64,000 nt of DNA from Shuttleworthella satelles DSM 14600 (GTDB lineage Bacteria; Bacillota; Clostridia; Lachnospirales; Lachnospiraceae), in contig NZ_GG665866.1 of NCBI RefSeq assembly GCF_000160115.1, positions 1,290,825-1,354,824 on the forward strand, written 5' to 3'. Below the pieces are notes generated by a model. That model had not been told where the DNA came from, searched no databases, and worked only from the letters and a program-made list of their open reading frames with translations. Below are positions 9,038 to 17,583 of the stretch, in pieces. How positions within the stretch are numbered: the first letter of the stretch is position 1; each line of letters begins with the position of its first letter. Position numbers and translations under genes: made by a program.

Positions 9038-9152
9038 AAGCTCTTTCTCCTTCCCGAAAAATCCCCTTCTGCTATCCGCCAATGTCATACAAGCGCCTTT
9101 TTCCGATCTTTGTCGAAACAGAGCGGTCGGCTCTTTTCTCTGCTTTCGCCAT

Positions 9153-9181
9153 GTTAGACTCAACTAACCTTTTTAAGTATA
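9153..9181 (-). promoter_or_regulatory. Putative -10 and operator of the ABC pair
   Basis: On the minus strand TATACT (9176-9181) could serve as -10, with a poor GGGACA -35 17 bases upstream. Just downstream, at 9153-9168, lies GTTAGACTCAACTAAC (plus orientation), a GTTAG/CTAAC inverted repeat placed where a repressor would cover the transcription start. The rest of the 9038-9330 spacer shows no gene. Confidence 0.4.
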
Positions 9182-9330
9182 GCATGAAACGACTCGCCTG
9201 TCCCCATTTTCGCTGACATGCTCAATGACAGATTGCAAAGGTAAGATCCTAGGGCCTTTCGCGCGCATTCTGCTGCTGTAACTGTCGAATACATGCGTAC
9301 AGACATTCCGCATGAGCATTCCATCATGTG

Positions 9331-9363
9331 AAAAAAGCCTCCGGGGACATTTCCCCGGAGGCT
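9331..9363 (-). terminator. Rho-independent terminator of the aminopeptidase gene
   Basis: A perfect 10 bp stem (GCCTCCGGGG at 9337-9346, CCCCGGAGGC at 9353-9362) with a six-base loop is followed on the minus strand by six Ts (9331-9336). It lies 36 bases past the stop codon of the gene at 9399. Confidence 0.88.
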
Positions 9364-9398
9364 GAGCTCTTCTCTTCTTCTTTCATTTCATCTGACAC

Positions 9399-11549
9399 TC
9401 AATCTGACAGAGGAAGATTCAGTTCCTCTGTCCCGGGCACCACAAATTTGCCATCCCGTATGATATCGCGTCTCCTTCCATCCGCTGAGATCACTTCAAT
9501 GACCCCCAGCTCCTCGAAGGGAATCGTAATATCCGTGTGACAGCCAAAATAGGCCCCGATCGGGTCCTCTTTCCTTCGCTTCGAGATGGAATTCTCCTTG
9601 GCAACAATCTCCTTGCCGTCGGGATTATAGACCCGGTTATCCTCTTCATGAGAATAGCAGGTGTCGCCCAGGGCAAAATGGGGGCCGGTCTTCTCCGCAA
9701 TCAGGATGGGCAGCTTGGAGCCGATTCCATAATCCTTTGCCATGCGATAGGCTGTCGTATTGGTACCGATCGCGAACTCTCCGATGGGCAGACTCTTGTG
9801 CTGATAGAGAATATTCTCCCTGATCAGCTGTCGCCCCTCCTCTTTGCTCTCAAAGTTGCCGCAGGAATAATCGACAAGCATCCCATCCCTGAAGGTCAGC
9901 CGCAGATCCTTGAACTCCATCCCGTCCAGATAGACATGCGAGACGTGAAGAATCCCATTTGTCCCCTCCAGGACAGGGGACGTGAAGACCTCCCCCACCG
10001 GAATGTTGACGTCAGCCACACAATTCTCGAACCTGGTCATGTGACTGGGATCCGCAGTCGGAAAAAGCTCTACTGTGATGTCCGTTTGGTTTCCCCCCTG
10101 CCCCTGAACATGGACCCTCTCCCCCTGATCTAAGAGATCGATGATCTTCTGCTGCATCCTCTGATAGCTGTGATAGTCCAGGGTATTGATCTCCATGGTC
10201 CTGGCGAAAATCTCCTCGAACTGGTCTCCGATGGAGGGCAGGGGGAAGGCGATCATGGTGAAGCTTCTCTCCCTGCCGATGATGTAGCGGTTACTGATCT
10301 GCCCGGCCTGCGCGGCATAGCTGACATTTAACTCCTGCTGCCTTGTGCTGTAATGGTAATTGGCCTCGGAGTTGACAGGCTCAAAATCCTCCTGTCCGAA
10401 GACATCAATCACAGCGGGACCGCCCATGCCGCGGGCCAGCTTTTTATGTTTCTCAAAGGTATCCTGCATGACCTCCAGGCGACGCTGGTTCAGCCCCGCG
10501 TCCAGATAATAGCCCAGGTCATTCTTGTGGTCGTAGTCAAACTGACGGTTCAAAGAACAGGAAAAGACGCCCCGTTTCCCTTTGCCCCTCCCCTGTAGAG
10601 AGAGTATGCTCTCGCGGACTAAAACAGGAGCAAGACCCATCTTACGGAAATTACGAATCGCCTGGCGTACCATGCGTTCCATCCCGATCGGGTATTCTAT
10701 TTTGACCGCGGACTTGATCGAAATATCCTTACCGGTCACCTGAAAGCCGATCCGGTAGCCCTCTGTATAGGTTGCCGCCATGCGGCGGACCTCCTCCTCA
10801 GAGAGACGGTTGAGGTAAGCTGCCATGGCCAGCTCATTCTCCCCGATAGGACTTCCGTAAGAATAGAGATAGGACAGGTCGCTTAAATCAGACTCCATGA
10901 CAATACGGGTCAGAAAATCGCGGCCTGGATCAATCAGGTTCATGACCGCGTCCCTGGTGAAGATCTCGCTGTAATCGCGGTAGAACCAGTAAATACTGTC
11001 TCTGACGGTCTTTTCCGCCGCCCCCTCGTCCTTTGCCATGGCCAGATCCCCGTGTATCATCACGAAGAGCTCCGCGTAAATGGTCAGCAGGTCCAGCCTT
11101 CCCTCATAAACCCAGGGAATCAGAGCCAGCAGATCCGCGGCAAAGGCAGACAAAATCCCGCCAAGTCCTGCTCCAAGCCGCCTGACCGCATAGTCGGGGC
11201 AGAGATAGGAGCTGCGATAGTGATCCTCATGCAGGGCAGCATAGATATCTTCCTGCCATTTTGCTCCCTCCTCCCGGGTCAGGCGGGGATATCCCACTCT
11301 CTCAATAAAATCCGCAGCGGCCGGGTCCTGCCCGACGTTCTCTCTTTTCTCCTCTAAAAAGGCCCTGTGCCGGTCGATCTTGAGGAAGAAACTGCCGATC
11401 TGCATCATATAATCGCAAAAGTTTTCTCTCACCTCAGGATTCGCCGCAATCCCGGCGATCCGCTCCATAGCCAGCTCGTAGCGCTCGCGAAAAATGATTC
11501 CCTTACAAGGATCCTCTTCTGTATGCTCTTTTCTTGTATCCTGATTCAT
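9399..11549 (-). CDS. M29-family aminopeptidase with long N-terminal extension
   Basis: The C-terminal half matches M29 (AmpS/AmpT) aminopeptidases, two-metal enzymes that remove N-terminal residues from peptides in the cytoplasm: NIPVGEVFTSPVLEGTNG, LPIGEFAIGTN, GPHFALGDTCYSHEEDN and a C-terminal HTD (near residues 671-673) correspond to the family's metal ligands. Typical members are about 410 residues; this one is about 716, with roughly 300 extra N-terminal residues that look helical and show no motif I recognise. I place the start at the ATG at 11549 (GGAAGG four bases upstream); 11585 is an alternative. It stands alone, with its own terminator at 9331-9363. Confidence 0.8.
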   Translation of the reverse strand: MNQDTRKEHTEEDPCKGIIFRERYELAMERIAGIAANPEVRENFCDYMMQIGSFFLKIDRHRAFLEEKRENVGQDPAAADFIERVGYPRLTREEGAKWQEDIYAALHEDHYRSSYLCPDYAVRRLGAGLGGILSAFAADLLALIPWVYEGRLDLLTIYAELFVMIHGDLAMAKDEGAAEKTVRDSIYWFYRDYSEIFTRDAVMNLIDPGRDFLTRIVMESDLSDLSYLYSYGSPIGENELAMAAYLNRLSEEEVRRMAATYTEGYRIGFQVTGKDISIKSAVKIEYPIGMERMVRQAIRNFRKMGLAPVLVRESILSLQGRGKGKRGVFSCSLNRQFDYDHKNDLGYYLDAGLNQRRLEVMQDTFEKHKKLARGMGGPAVIDVFGQEDFEPVNSEANYHYSTRQQELNVSYAAQAGQISNRYIIGRERSFTMIAFPLPSIGDQFEEIFARTMEINTLDYHSYQRMQQKIIDLLDQGERVHVQGQGGNQTDITVELFPTADPSHMTRFENCVADVNIPVGEVFTSPVLEGTNGILHVSHVYLDGMEFKDLRLTFRDGMLVDYSCGNFESKEEGRQLIRENILYQHKSLPIGEFAIGTNTTAYRMAKDYGIGSKLPILIAEKTGPHFALGDTCYSHEEDNRVYNPDGKEIVAKENSISKRRKEDPIGAYFGCHTDITIPFEELGVIEVISADGRRRDIIRDGKFVVPGTEELNLPLSD

Positions 11550-11639
11550 ATGACCTTCCCGCAGGCAAAGCTTCGTTATCGTCATCCGCCCTGCTTTCTA
11601 TCGTCGCGCAAAATCGTTTTCTCTTCCTCTTTCACGGAG

Positions 11640-11972
11640 TCAGGATAAAATTCCCAGAATGTAGGTTCCCAACCAGAGAAAGCTGGCCACAAGGGGCAAG
11701 AGAAGACCCGACAGGCGGGAACTTCTGCTGTATGTCCCCAATCGGAACTCCCTGACCCCATAGTAGAGACAAATCAGTGAGAGAATCATAAAGAGCACCG
11801 CTGCTGCTCCCATGAGATTGGGCGTATCGCCTCCTGAAACTGCCGCTTGATAGGCCATAAAGAGATAGGCGGCAATGGACAGGCTCGCCAGAACCGCCAT
11901 GAGGATGGCCAGGTTGGATCGATTCTTTTTATGCATGCGCTGTCTGCGGCGCCGTCTTTCATCTCTCATCAT
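11640..11972 (-). CDS. Small membrane protein (DUF6142-like)
   Basis: A 110-residue protein with a very basic N-terminus (MMRDERRRRRQRMHKKNRSN) and three predicted membrane segments, roughly residues 19-42, 53-70 and 87-108. The arrangement, including YYGVREFR between the second and third helices, resembles DUF6142 proteins of Lachnospiraceae, whose function is unknown. Its ATG directly follows the TAA of the VanZ-family gene (TAAATG), so the two are translationally coupled. The arginine-rich N-terminus should stay in the cytoplasm. Confidence 0.65.
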   Translation of the reverse strand: MMRDERRRRRQRMHKKNRSNLAILMAVLASLSIAAYLFMAYQAAVSGGDTPNLMGAAAVLFMILSLICLYYGVREFRLGTYSRSSRLSGLLLPLVASFLWLGTYILGILS

Positions 11973-12434
11973 TTATCTTTCTACCCACGACCTAATACCA
12001 TGCGCGATCTCATAGCAGATCAGACCGACAATGACACCCAGAGTATTCAGGATAATATCATCTACGTCGCAGGTCCCAAGGTCTGTGACAAGCTGGATGA
12101 ATTCCACCAGGCAGGAAGTGAAAAATCCCGCCAGGATGACTCTTCCCCCCCTGGCCTTCCTTTGCATCAGCATAGGCAGGATGAGCCCAAAGGGGACAAA
12201 GGCCGCAATGTTTCCGGCCAGGTTGAGAATGACCAGCCAGACGCCGATCTTGCGCCAATAACGCAGATAGCGTCCGATCTCATGAAAGGGAATCAGGTTT
12301 TGCCCATTGATGCCGGGGTCACCGCGGCCAAAGCTCTCCGCGAAGAAGAGAAAATAGACCATGACGGCGACGTAGACGAGAAAGAGACACCATAAAATCC
12401 CTCTCTCCTTTTTGGATCTGCGTCTTGTGCTCAA
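11973..12434 (-). CDS. VanZ-family membrane protein
   Basis: A 153-residue protein with four or five membrane helices and the VanZ-family pattern: NLIPFHEI after the first helix, NLAGNIAAFVPFGLILPM in the middle, and CLVEFIQLVTDLGTCDVDDIILNTLG near the end. VanZ itself confers low-level teicoplanin resistance, but most chromosomal homologues have no known role, and resistance should not be inferred. I place the start at the TTG at 12434, with AAGGAG six bases upstream, rather than at a TTG at 12452 that would sit before that ribosome binding site. It is coupled to the downstream DUF6142-like gene. Confidence 0.85.
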   Translation of the reverse strand: MSTRRRSKKERGILWCLFLVYVAVMVYFLFFAESFGRGDPGINGQNLIPFHEIGRYLRYWRKIGVWLVILNLAGNIAAFVPFGLILPMLMQRKARGGRVILAGFFTSCLVEFIQLVTDLGTCDVDDIILNTLGVIVGLICYEIAHGIRSWVER

Positions 12435-12520
12435 GAGAAACTCCTTTCTCAAGCTTCTTTACCTATCCTGCCCTATGCGAAATTGCCGGAATTTTCCCCC
12501 CTTCTTCCTGTCAGGCCCCC

Positions 12521-13201
12521 TTATTGCGCGGCTCCATACTCCCTGTAATACGCGTCGATTGCCGCCTTGAGCTTATCATCAATGATGACCTCCCCTTTAT
12601 AGGGCCGGTTATAAAGATGAGCGACGACCTCTTCCATCGTGACAATCGCGCAGGTTTTCATCTGATACTTCTCTCCGATCTCGATCAGCGCTGCCTTGTC
12701 TCCCTGCCCCCGCTCCATGCGGTCCACTGACACAACAAGACCTGCCACCTGAACATGTTCGGCCTGTGACTGAATCAGGGGGTAGGTCTCCTTAATGGAT
12801 GTCCCGGCAGTAGTCACATCCTCGATCATGACAACCCGATCATTCCTCTCGATGGGACTGCCTAAAAGGATGCCCTTATCCCCGTGATCCTTGATTTCCT
12901 TACGGTTAGAGCAGTAGCGAATATCCGCGCCATAGTTCTCTGAGAGCGCAATCGCTGCAGACACAGCCAGTGGAATTCCCTTATAGGCAGGCCCAAAGAG
13001 CAGGTCAAAGTCTGTACCAAAGTGATCTGTGATTGCCCTGGCATAGTACTCTCCCAGGCGCTTGAGCTGAGAGCCGGTGCGATAGAAACCGGTATTGACG
13101 AAGAAGGGGGTCTTTCTTCCGCTCTTGGTCACAAAGTCGCCGAACTTGAGGACCTGACAGTCAATCATAAACTCAATAAATTCCTGCTTGTATGTCTCCA
13201 T
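12521..13201 (-). CDS. pyrE: Orotate phosphoribosyltransferase
   Basis: PyrE transfers orotate onto PRPP to give OMP. The 226-residue protein contains the N-terminal LKFGDFVTKSGRKTPFFVNT and the PRPP-binding loop VVMIEDVTTAGTS. The ATG at 13201 has AGGAGG five bases upstream; the reading frame stays open further upstream only because it runs through low-complexity repeats, giving a Lys/Gln-rich sequence unlike the family. It is the last gene of pyrF-pyrK-pyrD-pyrE, separated from pyrD by an unusual 250-base spacer holding two tandem repeats. Confidence 0.95.
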   Translation of the reverse strand: METYKQEFIEFMIDCQVLKFGDFVTKSGRKTPFFVNTGFYRTGSQLKRLGEYYARAITDHFGTDFDLLFGPAYKGIPLAVSAAIALSENYGADIRYCSNRKEIKDHGDKGILLGSPIERNDRVVMIEDVTTAGTSIKETYPLIQSQAEHVQVAGLVVSVDRMERGQGDKAALIEIGEKYQMKTCAIVTMEEVVAHLYNRPYKGEVIIDDKLKAAIDAYYREYGAAQ

Positions 13202-13230
13202 ATGGTCCTCCTGTCCTGACTCGGTGCTCT

Positions 13231-13330
13231 CTGCTATCTTTTGCTGTTTTCTGCTGTCTTTTGTTGTTTTCTGCTGCCTTTTGTTGTTTTCTGCTGCCTT
13301 TTGCCGTTTTCTGCTGCCTTTTTCCATTCT
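13231..13330. repeat. Five 20 bp tandem repeats in the pyrD-pyrE spacer
   Basis: Exactly phased 20-base units at 13231, 13251, 13271, 13291 and 13311, plus-strand consensus CTGCTGCCTTTTGTTGTTTT with decay at both ends. On the pyrE-coding strand the block is purine/A-rich and lies 29 bases before the pyrE ATG, so it is probably transcribed as pyrE leader. Period 20 shifts frame each unit, so it is not a coding repeat. Confidence 0.9.
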
Positions 13331-13411
13331 CGCAAAACCGCAGAGAAAAGAATTCACACTTTGCAGATATCCATGATAAGTCTAAGATGCCTTCTCGGCA
13401 AATATCATACT

Positions 13412-13456
13412 ACATATGCTCCTGCCACATATCCTCCTGCCAGATATGCTCCTATC
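13412..13456. repeat. Three 15 bp tandem copies containing Shine-Dalgarno sequences, at the pyrD stop
   Basis: Copies at 13412-13426, 13427-13441 and 13442-13456. Read on the minus strand they give GGCAGGAGGATATGT-like units in which AGGAG or AGGAGG precedes an ATG by few bases; the last overlaps the pyrD stop codon. One unit opens a six-codon frame (MWQEHM then stop). Confidence 0.75.
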
Positions 13457-14369
13457 CTCCTGCCTGGCGCACGGCCCCAATCAGCTCCCGGATGTCCTCG
13501 ACTCCCTGGTCTTGCATATAGGTCTCAATCCCCTCTATGACATCCAGGGTAGCCCGGGGCCGATAGAAGTTGGCCGTCCCGATAGCGACAGCGGTCGCCC
13601 CGGCCAGGATCATCTCCAGAGCATCCTCAGCGCTTGCGATCCCTCCCATGCCGATAATGGGAATCTTCACTGCCTGCGCCGCCTCGTAGACCATGCGAAC
13701 GGCAATGGGATGAATGGCCGGGCCGGACATACCGCCGGTCTTGTTGGCCAGAGCAAAGGTTCGATGCCCTACATCGATCTTCATCCCTGTGATGGTATTA
13801 ATCAGAGAGATGACATCTGCGCCTCCCGCCTCCGCCGCCCTTGCGACATCGGCAATGCTTGTGACGTTTGGCGTCAGCTTGATGATAATGGGCTGGGCAG
13901 CCCTCTTTTTAACACTTGAGGTAATGTACTCCACCATCGCCGGGTCCGTTCCAAAGGCCATACCTCCCTCCCGGACGTTGGGACAGGAAATATTAATTTC
14001 CAGGAGATCCACCCTCTTCTGATCGGCCAGGGTCTCTACCACGCGAAGGTACTCCTCCTCTGTGTGCCCGCACACATTGACCACCACCCGGGTATCAAAG
14101 GCATCTAAAAAGGCCAGATCCCGTTGAATGAAGGTCTCTAAGCCCGGATTCTGCAGGCCGATGGCATTGAGCATACCGGCGGGCACCTCCGCGATCCGGG
14201 GCGTGGGATTGCCCGGCCAGGGACGGTCAGCTACGCCCTTGGTGACCACAGCCCCCAGGCGGTTCAAATCGACAAACTGGCTGTATTCCATCCCGCTCCC
14301 AAAGGTTCCGGAGGCCTCCATAACAGGGTTCTTCAGGCAAATACCCGCTAAACTCACAGATGTATTCAT
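13452..14369 (-). CDS. pyrD: Dihydroorotate dehydrogenase B (NAD+), catalytic subunit
   Basis: PyrD oxidises dihydroorotate to orotate with FMN; the class 1B enzyme passes electrons through PyrK to NAD+. The 305-residue protein has the N-terminal LKNPVMEASGTFGSGMEY, the segment NISCPNVREGG with the cysteine typical of class 1B, and IIGMGGIASAEDALEMILAG in the phosphate-binding region. Its ATG overlaps the stop of pyrK by four bases, matching the PyrD2-PyrK2 complex. GGTGG precedes the start. It lies inside pyrF-pyrK-pyrD-pyrE. Confidence 0.96.
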   Translation of the reverse strand: MNTSVSLAGICLKNPVMEASGTFGSGMEYSQFVDLNRLGAVVTKGVADRPWPGNPTPRIAEVPAGMLNAIGLQNPGLETFIQRDLAFLDAFDTRVVVNVCGHTEEEYLRVVETLADQKRVDLLEINISCPNVREGGMAFGTDPAMVEYITSSVKKRAAQPIIIKLTPNVTSIADVARAAEAGGADVISLINTITGMKIDVGHRTFALANKTGGMSGPAIHPIAVRMVYEAAQAVKIPIIGMGGIASAEDALEMILAGATAVAIGTANFYRPRATLDVIEGIETYMQDQGVEDIRELIGAVRQAGG

Positions 14370-15220
14370 GACAGATCCACCTTTTTTGCATCGAAGACAG
14401 GGCCATCAGCACAGACTCTGGCATTCTTCACCCTGGAGTGATCATCCGCATCGACTGTCCTACAGACACAGGCAAGGCAGGCCCCGATGCCACAGGCCAT
14501 GCGCTCCTCCATCGAGATGAAGCAGGGCAGCTTATTTTGCTCGGCATAGGCCTTGACTGCCCGCAGCATGGGCTTGGGTCCGCAGGCAAAGACAGCGTCC
14601 CCTGTCACCCTCTGCTCTCTGATAGCGTCAATTACAGTTCCGTGCGTCCCGATGCTGCCGTCATCGCTTGCGATGACAAGGCGGCCGGCTGCCCGGCACT
14701 CTTTTGTCAGAAAAGTATCCTCATTGCGGTAGCCCATGACCAGGGTCGGCTCCACCCAGGCATGCTCTCCGACCCTTTCCTGATCAGACGCGTCAGAAAT
14801 GCTCTCGCCAGATCTGTTTGCGCTGCACAGGGTCTCCGCCAGGCCGACCATGGGGGGAATCCCAATTCCGCCGCCGATTAAGATGGGTCTCCTGCAAATT
14901 GGCAGGGTCCCGGCGTCCGCGGAAAACCCATTGCCCAGAGGCCCCAGGACACGAAGGCTCTCTCCCCCCTTAAGACGGGAGAACTCCTCGGTTCCCCTTC
15001 CGACTACCCGATAGACCAGGCGCAGCGTCCCGGCGTCCCGCCTGATCTGACAGATGGAAATAGGGCGGGGCAGGAGTCTGGCCCCATCTCTCGAGTAGAC
15101 AGAGATAAACTGGCCTGCAACAGCCTCCTCCGCAATCTTTGTCTGAAGGAGCAGAGAAAAGACTCCCTCCGCCAGAGGCTCGCTTTTCAGCACGCGAGCC
15201 TGATCCATTTGCTTGCTCAT
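14366..15220 (-). CDS. pyrK: Dihydroorotate dehydrogenase B, electron transfer subunit
   Basis: PyrK carries FAD and a [2Fe-2S] cluster and passes electrons from PyrD to NAD+. The 284-residue protein has the FAD-binding RLLPRPISIC, the NAD-binding GGGIGIPPMVGLAE, and a C-terminal cysteine cluster MACGIGACLACVC followed by VCADGPVF. The chain is longer than typical PyrK (about 255) because of an insert around residues 130-155 (SANRSGESISDASDQERVG). It overlaps both pyrF and pyrD by four bases, so the three proteins are translationally coupled. Confidence 0.95.
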   Translation of the reverse strand: MSKQMDQARVLKSEPLAEGVFSLLLQTKIAEEAVAGQFISVYSRDGARLLPRPISICQIRRDAGTLRLVYRVVGRGTEEFSRLKGGESLRVLGPLGNGFSADAGTLPICRRPILIGGGIGIPPMVGLAETLCSANRSGESISDASDQERVGEHAWVEPTLVMGYRNEDTFLTKECRAAGRLVIASDDGSIGTHGTVIDAIREQRVTGDAVFACGPKPMLRAVKAYAEQNKLPCFISMEERMACGIGACLACVCRTVDADDHSRVKNARVCADGPVFDAKKVDLS

Positions 15221-16146
15221 CTTCCCAGTGCTCCGTTGATATCGGCCAACATGTCAAGGACAGCCTGTCTGGAGGCCTCCGCGAAATGCTCAGCCCCAAA
15301 CCCTGCGTAATTATCCTTCTGATACGCGGCAATAATGCCGCGTGAGGAGTTGACAATCGCGCCCAATCCATCCTTGTCGAAGAAATGCGTCAGATCAAAT
15401 CCCCTGCCGCCCTGAGCTCCATAACCCGGCACCAGAATGTAGGTATGAGGCATGAGCTCCCTTAAACGCTCTCCCTGCCTGGGATAGGTGGCGCCGACAA
15501 CTGCTCCCACGTCAGAGTATCCATCCTCTCTGGTCTCCTCCCCCCACTTCTCAACCATATAGGCGACAGATTCATAGAGAGGCTTCCCTGTCTCAGCCAG
15601 AATCTGATCCTGAAACTCTCCGGAGGAGGGGTTCGACGTCTTGACCAGGACGAAAATCCCCTTATCCTGCGCCTTGCAGACATCGACAAAGGGGCCTACC
15701 GCGTCTGTTCCCATATAGGGGTTGACTGTGGCGAAATCCTCTCCGAAAGGAGCATAGACCTTTTCCCCGACTGTAACCAGGCCCAGATGTCCATCCGCGT
15801 AGGCGGCGGAGGTAGACCCAATGTCCCCCCGCTTGATATCGCCAATCACAAGAAGCCCCTTGTCCCTGGCATAGGAAATGGTCTTATGGTAGACCGCCTC
15901 ACCGGCCAGTCCCAGCCGCTCATACATGGCGGACTGGGGCTTTACCGCCGGAATCAGATCGCAGACAGCGTCAATGATCGCCCTGTTAAAGTCCCAGAAG
16001 GCATTTGCCGCCCCCTCCAGGGTCTGCCCGTACTGCTGATAATTTTTATCCAGCAGCTTCTGGGGAATCAATGCCATCTGGGGGTCAAGTCCCACAACAA
16101 TGGGAGCATTCTTCTTCTGAATCTCTCTGATTAACCGCTTGATCAT
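15217..16146 (-). CDS. pyrF: Orotidine 5'-phosphate decarboxylase (type 2)
   Basis: PyrF decarboxylates OMP to UMP. At 309 residues it belongs to the longer type 2 group. The barrel motifs are IVVGLDP near the N-terminus, VKPQSAMYERLG and the catalytic GDIKRGDIGSTSAAYA, with VPGYGAQGGRG toward the C-terminus for phosphate binding. The ATG at 16146 has GAGGAG six bases upstream, better than an in-frame codon at 16197. It is the first gene of the pyrF-pyrK-pyrD-pyrE operon; pyrB, pyrC and carAB are not in the window. Confidence 0.95.
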   Translation of the reverse strand: MIKRLIREIQKKNAPIVVGLDPQMALIPQKLLDKNYQQYGQTLEGAANAFWDFNRAIIDAVCDLIPAVKPQSAMYERLGLAGEAVYHKTISYARDKGLLVIGDIKRGDIGSTSAAYADGHLGLVTVGEKVYAPFGEDFATVNPYMGTDAVGPFVDVCKAQDKGIFVLVKTSNPSSGEFQDQILAETGKPLYESVAYMVEKWGEETREDGYSDVGAVVGATYPRQGERLRELMPHTYILVPGYGAQGGRGFDLTHFFDKDGLGAIVNSSRGIIAAYQKDNYAGFGAEHFAEASRQAVLDMLADINGALGR

Positions 16147-16235
16147 CTGTGTCTCCTCGCCTCTTTCAATGATACCTGCAAATTGTCCTTCCGCCATCCT
16201 CTAACAAAATACATGACTGTCATTATGTCTCTGCC

Positions 16236-17519
16236 CTAGTCGTCTAAAATCCCATAGACTGCCAGAGGCACATAGGCTTTGATGTGAATCCCATCTTCCT
16301 CATAGGACTCCTCTAAGACCTGGCCCCGCTCGTGAATACGGGCGAGAAGCTGCATCTTCTGATAGTCCAAAACCCGCTCGACCAAGACCCGGTCCTCTCT
16401 GAGAAAATCTGCCAGGGCCTGCCTGACCTCATGTAACCCCATTCCCGTCCGGGCCGAAATACACAGGGATTTGTCCGCCCGAAAATCATGCAAAGACAGG
16501 TCCTCTTCGAGCCGATCGCACTTGTTGAACAGGGTCAGGATCTTCTTATTTTTGACGCCGAGCTCATCCAGGGTCTGCCTGACCACATGCATGCGCTCTT
16601 CCATGTCCGGGTCAGACGCGTCCACCAGTTGAATGATATAATCCGCGTATTTCGCCTCCTCCAGGGTAGATCGAAAGGCATCAATCAGACCGTGGGGCAG
16701 CTTGCGGATAAAACCGACCGTATCTGTCAGCAGCATGGTCTCAGAGCCCCCCAGATCCACGATCCGCGTCGTCGTATCCAGAGTGGCGAAGAGGATATCC
16801 TGAGCCAGAACTCCCGCTCCTGTCAGCGCGTTTAACAGGGTGGACTTGCCGGCATTCGTATAGCCCACAATGGCGGCGACAGGCATCTGCTGGCGCTTGC
16901 GATGCTCTCTGGTCAGTTGTCGGTGGGCCGCCGCCTCCTGCGACATGGCCTTCAGCCTTCCAATGCGGGACCTTATCCGTCTGCGATCTATTTCAAGCCT
17001 TGACTCGCCCGGTCCTCTCGTCCCGATTCCTCCTCCCAGCCGCGACATCGAAAGCCCCATGCCAGTCAAATGTGTGGCCCGGTAACGCAGCTGCGCCAAC
17101 TCCACCTGGATTTTACCCTCCGCGCTCGCGGCATGAGACGCGAAGATGTCAAGGATTAAGATGGTCCGGTCCATGACCTTACAGTCCAGGGCCATAGCCA
17201 GATTACGCATCTGCGCCGGAGTCAGCTCATCGTCACAGATGATACCGTCGGCCCCTGTCATTTCCAGATAGCCGCGAATCTCCTCAATCTTACCTCTCCC
17301 CAGGTAAGAGGCTGTGTTGGGCGCATCCTGCTTTTGGGTGATCCTGCCGACCGACTGTCCGCCGGCCGTGTGAAGCAATTCCTCCAACTCATCCAGGAGG
17401 AGCTGTGTCTTGCTCTCGTCCTCAGTACAGACTGACACCAGAAGAAAGGACTCTGCCTGCTCTTTGATTCTCTGATTGTGCTCTAAAAGGGGCTGGTTCA
17501 ATTTATTCTCTTCTTCCAT
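16236..17519 (-). CDS. hflX: GTPase HflX
   Basis: HflX is a ribosome-associated GTPase that splits stalled or heat-damaged 70S ribosomes. The protein has the HflX N-domain (DGIICDDELTPAQMRNL), the glycine-rich linker MSRLGGGIGTRGPGE, then the G domain: G1 GYTNAGKST, G3 DTVGF, G4 NKCD. The start is uncertain: ATG at 17519 is given, but ATG 17570 or TTG 17600 are possible and none has a clear ribosome binding site; the ambiguity stems from a 38 bp tandem duplication upstream. It lies just downstream of the TPR lipoprotein gene and may be cotranscribed. Confidence 0.93.
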   Translation of the reverse strand: MEEENKLNQPLLEHNQRIKEQAESFLLVSVCTEDESKTQLLLDELEELLHTAGGQSVGRITQKQDAPNTASYLGRGKIEEIRGYLEMTGADGIICDDELTPAQMRNLAMALDCKVMDRTILILDIFASHAASAEGKIQVELAQLRYRATHLTGMGLSMSRLGGGIGTRGPGESRLEIDRRRIRSRIGRLKAMSQEAAAHRQLTREHRKRQQMPVAAIVGYTNAGKSTLLNALTGAGVLAQDILFATLDTTTRIVDLGGSETMLLTDTVGFIRKLPHGLIDAFRSTLEEAKYADYIIQLVDASDPDMEERMHVVRQTLDELGVKNKKILTLFNKCDRLEEDLSLHDFRADKSLCISARTGMGLHEVRQALADFLREDRVLVERVLDYQKMQLLARIHERGQVLEESYEEDGIHIKAYVPLAVYGILDD

Positions 17520-17583
17520 ATCCAGGTCAAACCGATCCCGGTCAACCCGACTGTCTGTATCCAAAATCATGCTGTTCGCGAAA

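Noticed and set aside
12521-13357. N-terminally extended PyrE starting at 13357
   Set aside because: The extension is Lys/Gln-rich and encoded by tandem repeats; the ATG at 13201 has a consensus ribosome binding site and matches the family start.
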